From: Colwellia sp. 20A7
GTDB lineage: Bacteria; Pseudomonadota; Gammaproteobacteria; Enterobacterales; Alteromonadaceae
Assembly: GCF_009832865.1 (NCBI RefSeq)
Contig: NZ_CP047130.1
Coordinates: forward strand, 1,550,001-1,614,000
Length of the DNA: 64,000 nt
Direction: 5' to 3'
The position numbers and the translations under genes are program-made. The notes below the pieces were generated by a model that worked only from the letters and a program-made list of their open reading frames with translations, made no database searches and had not been told where the DNA came from. Shown here piece after piece: positions 56,171 through 64,000 of the stretch; the first letter of the stretch is position 1, and the number at the start of each line of letters is the position of its first letter.

Positions 56171-56620
56171 TGTAAATTCTCGCTATGGCTGAATAATATT
56201 TTTGATTTTGTTACTAGGAGATTGTACGTGGCTTGATGCATTTAGTTGTTTATCAGTGCTTTAGGGGATAACAGCTTTCATATGGTATAGACAAATTACT
56301 GAAAATTAGTTAAAAAGATAGATTGCTGGGTGTAACTATGTTTTTGTGTGTCTGTGTAATTGTAATACAATGCTCTTGTTGTGTATACTGTTTCGAAAGG
56401 TGGCAATATTTATATGTTTTGAGGGGGGGGGATCGGTAGTGACATTCGTTTTGAATCAGTACATCAAAGGGGTGATCGGGTGTTATAACTTAGCTGGTAT
56501 GAGCGTGGTCAATTGCGTCTCTTTAGTGCTTTTTGTGATAAAACTATCGATTTTGAAAATCATTACGTTACACATAGCGGTATAGAAAACAAACAAACAA
56601 AGAAACAAACGGGTAATATT
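56171..56620. other. Promoter region of the right module, with operator and poly-G run
   Basis: About 450 bp without a convincing gene. It holds the operator at 56360-56370 and a run of nine G at 56423-56431, unusual in AT-rich DNA. A 79-codon frame over it (56346-56585) has no ribosome site or recognisable domain, and its product would be a hydrophobic string, so I do not call it. Confidence 0.55.
56360..56370. promoter_or_regulatory. Regulon operator TTGTAATACAA
   Basis: Core palindrome with A and T flanks (ATTGTAATACAAT, 56359-56371). It lies 251 bp upstream of the nitroreductase gene start at 56621, a long distance that leaves room for a leader. Confidence 0.65.
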
Positions 56621-57295
56621 ATGATAAATCTTGAAGATTTTAATGAGTTAGTAATGGCGCGTCGGTCTATGCGCTCATTTCTGAGCACCCCGGTGCCAGA
56701 TATAGATATTAAACGTATTTTAGAAACAGCGCAGTATGCGCCATCTAATTGTAATACCCAACCATGGAAGGTTTGCGTGGTGTCTGGTAAAAAGAGTACT
56801 GAAATTCAGCAAGCGTTGCTTGAATCTATAGGGGTAGGAGAATTCCAGCTTGATTACCCTTTTGATGATAGCCTTTATAAAGGGGCACACAAAGAGCGCC
56901 AAGTAGGCGCTGCTAAGGCTTATATGCAAGCCGCGGATGTTGCGCGTGAAGATACCGAAGGCCGTAATGGCTTTATGAAACGTAACCTTAGTTTTTACAA
57001 TGCACCTCATGCAGCATTTATTTTTATGCCTGACTGGTGCGGCGTGCGAGAGGCTTCTGACGTAGGTATGTATGCACAGAATTTATTATTGGCTATGCGC
57101 GCTCACAATGTTGGCAGTTGTCCGCAAACTATATTAGGTTTTAATGCAGATGCGGTGCGTAAAGTACTGGATATACCAGATAATATGAAATTATTGTTTG
57201 GTGTATCGTTTGGTTATTTTGATGCTGAGCATCCATTAAATACCGTACGCACTGAACGCGCAAATATTAAAGACAGTGTAAGTTTTTATTCTTAA
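56621..57295 (+). CDS. Nitroreductase-family FMN flavoprotein (copy 2)
   Basis: About 224 residues from ATG 56621; a frame open to 56513 adds residues unlike the paralogue and is not preferred. MARRSMRSF and APSNCNTQPWKV at the N terminus bind FMN, and NVGSCPQTILGF near 168 is the conserved block. It is a paralogue of the 4474 product. It heads the right-hand module before a ligase gene, so it probably works on an early pathway intermediate, perhaps as an ene-reductase or desaturase. Function not established. Confidence 0.87.
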   Translation: MINLEDFNELVMARRSMRSFLSTPVPDIDIKRILETAQYAPSNCNTQPWKVCVVSGKKSTEIQQALLESIGVGEFQLDYPFDDSLYKGAHKERQVGAAKAYMQAADVAREDTEGRNGFMKRNLSFYNAPHAAFIFMPDWCGVREASDVGMYAQNLLLAMRAHNVGSCPQTILGFNADAVRKVLDIPDNMKLLFGVSFGYFDAEHPLNTVRTERANIKDSVSFYS

Positions 57296-57459
57296 GTATT
57301 TTCTATATTTTACAAAGCCAAAGAAAATAGTTTTATATCGGGAGCATAATATATTGCCTGGTTTGAGATAGACAAGTAGTGTTTGTTTGGCAGATTTCAA
57401 CCTATACCATCGTTCGAATTACAATAAAAATATTATTAATTTAAGTTAGGGGAAAATAA

Positions 57460-59139
57460 ATGAATATTACTAACAAGACCAAACCTTGGCAGTTTATCTA
57501 TGACGAAGCAGGCATAGAGGAAAAAACTCCTCAGATAATGCCTTTTTCAGTTCATGTCAGTCAACACGCTATTGATCGCCCAAATAGTCCTGCTCTTGGC
57601 TATTTAAACCAAAAAATAAGTTTTGCTGAACTTGACGCTCAGGCAAATCAGCTTGCCAATGGATTAGTCGCAATGGGTATATCTCAAGGTGATGTGATTG
57701 GTATTCAAATGCCTAACATCCCTCAGTATGTTGTAGCGTTGGTGGCTGCTGCAAAAATGGGTGCCATTGTTTCTAATGTATCCCCTTTATTGGCACCTCC
57801 AGAGTTAGTTTATCAAGTTAAAGATGCCAATATTAGTACTTTGATTATCCTAGACGCATTCGTTCCCATTACACAAGCGGTATCGAAACAGCTGGAAGGT
57901 ACGCTCCGTAATGTTATTGTTACCGGCGCTTTAGACACGATTAAAACACCAGAAGATTTGAAGGCTCCAGCCATCGAGGGTATTCAGGCTTACCATTATA
58001 CTAGTATAATGGTTGACGAAAACACTCACTTCGAACAAGTTTCTGTTTCACCTGATGACGTTGCAATTTTACAATACACAGGAGGAACAACAGGTAAGCC
58101 CAAAGGCGCTATGCTAACACACAGAGGCTTGGCGTGGGTGAATACAAACTCCTACCTCTATGTAGATATGGTGGCAGGGGAGGATATATCTATGTCGCCA
58201 TTCCCACTGTTTCATATTGCGGGTGCCTCTGGCATTATGGCAACACTTCAGTTTGGGAGTATGAACGTGATGATCCCGGATCCTCGCGATATGGATTATT
58301 TTGTTGCTCAGCTTATCGCTAACCCCCCGACACTTTTCTCGGCAGTCCCTACTCTTTATCAAATGTTGCTGGCCCACCCGAAATCCAAAGACTTAGATTT
58401 TTCTAAATTGAAGGGCGCTGTTTCAGGCGCTGCCCCGTTGACGGGAAGTGATCGAAAGAAAGTAGAAGAATTAATAGGCGAGCAGAAGCTAGCTGATTTT
58501 TTTGGAATGACGGAAACGTCGCCGACTTATGTAGCTAATCCCCCTAAGCGCTGTAAACCTACAACAGTTGGTATTCCTTTGCCGGGTGTTGATGTGAAAA
58601 TTGTCGACTTAGAAACAGGTACTAAAGAATTACCGTTCGGCGAGGAAGGCGAAATTGTTGTAAATACCCCAGGGTTGATGCAAGGGTATCTCAATTTACC
58701 AGAGGAAACCGAAAAAGCATTGCGCCTCATACATGGTAAGCAATATATGTATACGGGAGATGTTGGATTCATGGATTCTGAAGGTTATATCACGGTGTGT
58801 GATAGAGCCAAAGACATGTTGATTGTTGGTGGTTATAAAGTCTTTTCTATAGAGGTTGAAGACAAACTGACTGATCTTGATTGTGTAGAAGCCGTTGCAG
58901 TGGTGGGCACGGCTGATGAAAAACGCCCTGGAAATGATATCGTTAACCTGTTTGTGCAACTTAAATCTGCTTATGTGGATAAAGATAAGTCGGTTTTAGA
59001 GGCTGAAATTATTGCCTTTTGTCGCGCCAACATGTCGCCTTATAAAGTGCCAAAAAGACTGTTTTTTGTTGACCAGCTTTCAGTTACCGCAGTAGGGAAG
59101 CTAGACAAGAAAGTGATGCGCGAGATGGCGTGCTCATAG
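57460..59139 (+). CDS. Long/medium-chain acyl-CoA ligase (copy 2)
   Basis: A 559-residue AMP-forming ligase, highly similar to the 24345 product. ATP loop QYTGGTTGKPKGAMLTH near 206, FGMTETSPTYV near 346, hinge VCDRAKDMLIVGGYKVFS near 447 and catalytic Lys in VTAVGKLDKKVMR. AGGGGA lies eight bases before ATG. Two near-identical ligases in different operons suggest either two substrates or dosage. It is followed by an SDR relic. Confidence 0.93.
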   Translation: MNITNKTKPWQFIYDEAGIEEKTPQIMPFSVHVSQHAIDRPNSPALGYLNQKISFAELDAQANQLANGLVAMGISQGDVIGIQMPNIPQYVVALVAAAKMGAIVSNVSPLLAPPELVYQVKDANISTLIILDAFVPITQAVSKQLEGTLRNVIVTGALDTIKTPEDLKAPAIEGIQAYHYTSIMVDENTHFEQVSVSPDDVAILQYTGGTTGKPKGAMLTHRGLAWVNTNSYLYVDMVAGEDISMSPFPLFHIAGASGIMATLQFGSMNVMIPDPRDMDYFVAQLIANPPTLFSAVPTLYQMLLAHPKSKDLDFSKLKGAVSGAAPLTGSDRKKVEELIGEQKLADFFGMTETSPTYVANPPKRCKPTTVGIPLPGVDVKIVDLETGTKELPFGEEGEIVVNTPGLMQGYLNLPEETEKALRLIHGKQYMYTGDVGFMDSEGYITVCDRAKDMLIVGGYKVFSIEVEDKLTDLDCVEAVAVVGTADEKRPGNDIVNLFVQLKSAYVDKDKSVLEAEIIAFCRANMSPYKVPKRLFFVDQLSVTAVGKLDKKVMREMACS

Positions 59140-59166
59140 TTTTTACATGTCGAAGTAGGGGGTATT

Positions 59167-59322
59167 ATGTCAGGTACTGTAAAGGAACAACGAATCTTAG
59201 AAGGACAAATAGCGTTAATCACAGGAGGATATTCTGGTATAGCCAGCTTTATGATCAGAGCAGTATTAGTAGTTGATGGCGGTATAACCGCTTGGACGGG
59301 TCAACCAAATTTATTTGAATAG
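59167..59322 (+). pseudogene. SDR relic: N and C termini joined by an internal deletion
   Basis: A 51-codon frame reads MSGTVKEQRILEGQIALIT, GGYSGI, then jumps to a C-terminal SDR-like end VLVVDGGITAWTGQPNLFE. The central 200 or so residues with the NNAG and YxxxK motifs are missing, so it cannot be an active SDR. It lies just upstream of the intact SDR gene at 59364 and is not obviously derived from it. Confidence 0.75.
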
Positions 59323-59363
59323 ACAACTTTTTATGGATCTGCAGGTAACTGTAGAATGATGTA

Positions 59364-60140
59364 ATGAATAATGAAATTAATGCACTTTTTTCTCTTAGTG
59401 GTAAAACAGCACTGGTAACTGGCGGCGCAAGAGGCTTGGGTGAAATGATGGCTAAGGGCCTGCTTCAAGCGGGTGCGAAGGTTTATATTACCTCTCGTAA
59501 GCTAGCTGATTGCGATGCTAAAGTTGAAGCGCTTTCTATTTATGGTGATTGCAAAGGTATTGTCGCTGATGTGGCGACTATGGAAGGTATTGAAAAGTTA
59601 ATAGCGAGCTTTGGTGAGCAAGAACAGTCGCTAGATATATTAGTGAATAACTCCGGGAAAACGTGGGGCGCACCACTCCTTAATTTCCCCGAAAAAGCTT
59701 GGGATGAGGTTATGGCTATCAATGTCAAATCTCCTTTTTATATTATTCAAAAGCTACTCGGACATCTGCAAGCGGCATCTTCAGCAGAACAACCTGCACA
59801 TGTTATTAACATTGGCTCTATTGCCGCGCTAACTAAAGACAGCATGAGTGCTTTCCCTTATGGAGCATCTAAGGCGGCTTTACATCATCTTACAGGGGTG
59901 TTGGCTAAAGAATTATCAAGTAAACACATCAATGTTAATGCCATAGCACCGGGCTCATTCCCTAGTAAGATGACAGCGGGTATCACTAAAACAGATGATG
60001 CTATGCAGTCGTTACTCGATACTATCCCTATGGGTCGTATGGGCGAACCTGACGATATTGCGCAGCTACTTATTTATTTGTGTTCTAGCCGATATATGAC
60101 AGGGCATGTAGCCGTGTTAGATGGTGGGGCTAGTTTGTAA
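59364..60140 (+). CDS. SDR family oxidoreductase (RhlG/gluconate-dehydrogenase-like)
   Basis: A 258-residue classical SDR. ALVTGGARGLGEMMA at 15-29 is the cofactor motif, VNNSGKTWGAPL near 93 replaces NNAG, and YGASKAALHHL near 169 has the Tyr-x3-Lys. The end MTGHVAVLDGGASL is typical. NADP use is suggested by the Arg in SRKLADCDAKV. It is 68 bp before the second FadH-like gene. It probably interconverts a hydroxy and an oxo group of the same intermediate. Confidence 0.88.
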   Translation: MNNEINALFSLSGKTALVTGGARGLGEMMAKGLLQAGAKVYITSRKLADCDAKVEALSIYGDCKGIVADVATMEGIEKLIASFGEQEQSLDILVNNSGKTWGAPLLNFPEKAWDEVMAINVKSPFYIIQKLLGHLQAASSAEQPAHVINIGSIAALTKDSMSAFPYGASKAALHHLTGVLAKELSSKHINVNAIAPGSFPSKMTAGITKTDDAMQSLLDTIPMGRMGEPDDIAQLLIYLCSSRYMTGHVAVLDGGASL

Positions 60141-60163
60141 CGTTTTCATAATAGCGACTTTAA

Positions 60164-62253
<2,090 letters not shown>

Positions 62254-62345
62254 TAAAACTAAGCAAAGAGTGTCGTTGGTAAAAAGATAGGAAATATATA
62301 AATTCAGCTCGCCCTTAAACGTCAAAATATTAATAAGAGAAAAAT

Positions 62346-63176
62346 ATGTCTAGTAGAGTGTTAGTAAACATCAAAGAAAACGGTATTGCTGTTGTTACCT
62401 TGAATCGTTCTGAAAAAATGAATGCTATAGACCAAGACATGTTCAAGGCTATTACCGCCGCAGGTGAGTCACTAAAGAACAATCGTGCGGTAAAAGCTGT
62501 GGTGATTCACGGAGAGGGGGCAGGGTTCTGTGCAGGTCTTGATTTGAGTAATTTTTCCGAAGATGCTCCTGAAGTATTGGCGTTGGGGTCAGATGAAATA
62601 GGCAAGGCTCCTAACATGTATCAACAAGTGGCGTGGGTTTGGAAAGAAGTCCCTGTGCCGGTTATTGCAGCCGTTCACGGTGTGTGCTTTGGAGGTGGAT
62701 TGCAAATAGCGCTGGGAGCCGATATGCGTTACGTACATCAAAATACTAAATTATCGATTATGGAAAGTAAGTGGGGTTTGATCCCCGACATGGCAGGAAC
62801 ACAGATTCTGCGGGATTTATGTCGTGTTGATGTAGCTAAAGAATTGACGTTTACAGGTCGAGTGTTTAATGGAGAACAAGCGGTGCAATATGGTATTGCT
62901 ACTGAAGTTGCTAATGACCCGTTTGCCAAGGCAATGGCAGTGGCTGAAAGCATTGTTGCTTTAAGCCCCGATGCTATGGTGTATGCCAAGCAGTTATTTG
63001 AAGAAGGCTGGCAGTGTAGTCGTGAAGAAGGTTTACTTATGGAAGAAACGCTTAATGCTAAACTTATGGGTAGTGAGAACCAGATGGAGGCGATCCGTTC
63101 TGGTATGAGCAAATCCAAAGGTAACTATAAACCACGAATGCAAGATACTTTTTACAAAGGTGAAATGCTTAAATAA
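62346..63176 (+). CDS. Crotonase-fold enoyl-CoA hydratase/isomerase (copy 2)
   Basis: A 276-residue crotonase, nearly identical to the 3458 product with about seven residue changes (for example GEGAGFCAGL for GDGTGFCAGL). The key MESKWGLIPDMAGTQ block is unchanged. Its position after the FadH-like gene repeats the left module, except that no thioesterase gene lies between them. AGAGAAAAAT precedes ATG. Base identity to copy 1 is complete over 332 bp. Confidence 0.92.
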   Translation: MSSRVLVNIKENGIAVVTLNRSEKMNAIDQDMFKAITAAGESLKNNRAVKAVVIHGEGAGFCAGLDLSNFSEDAPEVLALGSDEIGKAPNMYQQVAWVWKEVPVPVIAAVHGVCFGGGLQIALGADMRYVHQNTKLSIMESKWGLIPDMAGTQILRDLCRVDVAKELTFTGRVFNGEQAVQYGIATEVANDPFAKAMAVAESIVALSPDAMVYAKQLFEEGWQCSREEGLLMEETLNAKLMGSENQMEAIRSGMSKSKGNYKPRMQDTFYKGEMLK

Positions 63177-63189
63177 CAGACAGTTACAG

Positions 63190-63221
63190 TATGACACAAC
63201 CATATGTATGGTTGTGTCATA
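63190..63221 (+). terminator. Perfect 15-bp hairpin between crotonase and thioesterase genes
   Basis: TATGACACAACCATA (63190-63204) and its complement (63207-63221) with a 2-base loop, 14 bp after the crotonase stop at 63176 and 20 bp before the next ATG. A run of seven T follows at 63233-63239, somewhat far. It may be an attenuator or RNA-stabilising hairpin. Confidence 0.6.
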
Positions 63222-63240
63222 CACGAATACGGATTTTTTT

Positions 63241-63663
63241 ATGAAAAGCAAAGAACACGTTATTGAACAGATAAATAAACAGAGTCCAAAATTTATCGGT
63301 TTACTCGGTGGAAAATTGGTTGATTTCGACACAGAAAGACATGCTTGTACGTTTGAATTCAATATTAGCAAAGATTACTGCCATTCTATAGATGTAGTAC
63401 AAGGAGGCTTTGTTACGGCCATGCTCGATGCTGCTATAGGATATGCTGTATGGGTAAACGACTCAGAAATCACTAATGTTTTAGCGATAGAAATAAAAAC
63501 CAGTTATCTGGAACCAACTCGTGCTGGAAAATTACGTGTTGAAGGCTGGGTGGTAAAAAAAGGCTATAAAATAGTCTTTTTGGAAGGCCATATTTACAAT
63601 GAAGACAATGTGTTGAGCGCAACAGTAAGTTCGGTATGCAAAGTTTCACGAAAAGCTAAATAA
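63241..63663 (+). CDS. PaaI-type hotdog thioesterase (copy 2)
   Basis: A 140-residue hotdog protein from ATG 63241, the same length as the 2939 product; an upstream start at 63160 would cross the hairpin and is unlikely. CHSIDVVQGGFVTAMLDAAIG is the catalytic block and LEPTRAGKLRVEGW near 100 is conserved in all copies. It sits after crotonase copy 2 and before a third, partly visible thioesterase gene. It probably hydrolyses a CoA thioester of the pathway. Confidence 0.9.
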   Translation: MKSKEHVIEQINKQSPKFIGLLGGKLVDFDTERHACTFEFNISKDYCHSIDVVQGGFVTAMLDAAIGYAVWVNDSEITNVLAIEIKTSYLEPTRAGKLRVEGWVVKKGYKIVFLEGHIYNEDNVLSATVSSVCKVSRKAK

Positions 63664-63724
63664 AAGAGCATTGATTACGCCTATATTCAATTGGTATAAG
63701 CTATGAAAACAGGTATCTATTTAC

Positions 63725-64000
63725 ATGAAAAGTAAAGAACAAATAATTGAAAAATCTAATCGGCATGCTGCCAAGTACACCTGTTTTCTCGGTGGGAAGT
63801 TAGTTGATATAGATACTAAAAAAAACGCTTGTACATATGAATACAATATTAGTAAAGACTATTGTCATTCTATAGACGTTGTACAGGGAGGCTTTATTAC
63901 TGCCATGTTAGATACTGCTATGAGTCAACCTTTGATAGTGGCACATCCTGATATGACCCACATGTCATCGCTAGAAATAAAAACTAATTACCTAGAGCCA
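63725..64000 (+). CDS. Third hotdog thioesterase, cut by the window edge
   Basis: ATG 63725 opens MKSKEQIIEKSNRHAAKYTC and runs to the window end without a stop. It contains the same CHSIDVVQGGFITAMLDTAM core as the genes at 2939 and 63241. The two right-end genes are tandem, 61 bp apart. The missing C terminus should be about 45 residues. Confidence 0.9.
   Translation, partial: MKSKEQIIEKSNRHAAKYTCFLGGKLVDIDTKKNACTYEYNISKDYCHSIDVVQGGFITAMLDTAMSQPLIVAHPDMTHMSSLEIKTNYLEP

Noticed and set aside
56346..56585. 79-codon open frame over the poly-G run
   Set aside because: Hydrophobic low-complexity product, no ribosome site, overlaps an operator and the G run.

Overview
The window is 64 kb of AT-rich DNA (by eye about 40% GC) from a Gram-negative bacterium, most likely a marine gammaproteobacterium of the Colwellia/Thalassotalea kind. 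That placement is an inference from the E. coli-like PntAB, FadB-like and FadH-like proteins, a TonB-receptor remnant and the base composition; no rRNA or tRNA gene is present to confirm it. It is almost wholly a catabolic gene cluster for CoA-activated carboxylic acids: at least three acyl-CoA ligases, five acyl-CoA dehydrogenases, five crotonases, two thiolases, a FadB-like fusion, an alpha-methylacyl-CoA racemase, SDRs, two FadH/BaiCD-type iron-sulfur flavoenzymes, nitroreductase-like flavoproteins, hotdog thioesterases and an aromatic-type flavin monooxygenase. Racemase plus heteromeric-type dehydrogenases suggest a methyl-branched, isoprenoid or steroid-like substrate. No steroid ring-opening genes are in view, so the substrate is open.

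Layout: 1-737 holds a decayed IS3-family end and an operator. 738-6497 (+) is FadH-like reductase, thioesterase, crotonase, thioesterase relic, nitroreductase, thiolase. 6616-15032 (-) is phosphatase, AMID-like flavoprotein, SDR, ACAD10/11-type dehydrogenase, 3beta-HSD-like epimerase and a dehydrogenase pair. 15289-17656 is a monooxygenase diverging from a TetR gene, flanked by a 41-bp direct repeat. 17935-29031 (+) is a GntR regulator, ligase, Fe-alcohol dehydrogenase, sugar-kinase-fold phosphotransferase, a DUF7064-like protein, a second ligase and pntAB (pntA frameshifted). 29406-35408 (-) is an EmrB pump with a truncated EmrA, then a CruF-like membrane protein, a second AMID-like flavoprotein, a CrtC-like protein and a TetR. 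36200-43354 (-) is an APH-type kinase coupled to a dehydrogenase, hydrolase, VOC protein, AraC regulator and another APH kinase. 43726-46297 is an intact IS66 element with an 8-bp target duplication that splits a small secreted-protein gene. 46569-54125 (-) is a beta-oxidation block, followed by AraC (+), crotonase (-), and 56621-64000 (+): nitroreductase, ligase, SDR relic, SDR, a frameshifted second FadH-like reductase, crotonase and tandem thioesterases, i.e. a second copy of the left-end module.

Two things tie the window together. First, an 11-bp palindrome TTGTAWTACAA, usually extended to TTGTATTACAATRATACA, occurs in front of at least eight transcription units, including the GntR-family gene itself, and fits the T-N-GT-N3-AC-N-A operators typical of the FadR/FCD branch of GntR; the cluster looks like one regulon. 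Second, three APH-fold kinases lie among ACAD10/11-type dehydrogenases and SDRs, the gene set known from bacterial levulinate (Lva) and animal ACAD10/11 4-hydroxyacid catabolism, in which a hydroxyacyl-CoA is phosphorylated and the phosphate is then eliminated. The region is also full of decay and shuffling: two homopolymer frameshifts, three relics of duplicated genes, three traces of IS66 elements, two traces of an IS3-type end, and near-identical tracts between the duplicated modules that point to gene conversion.
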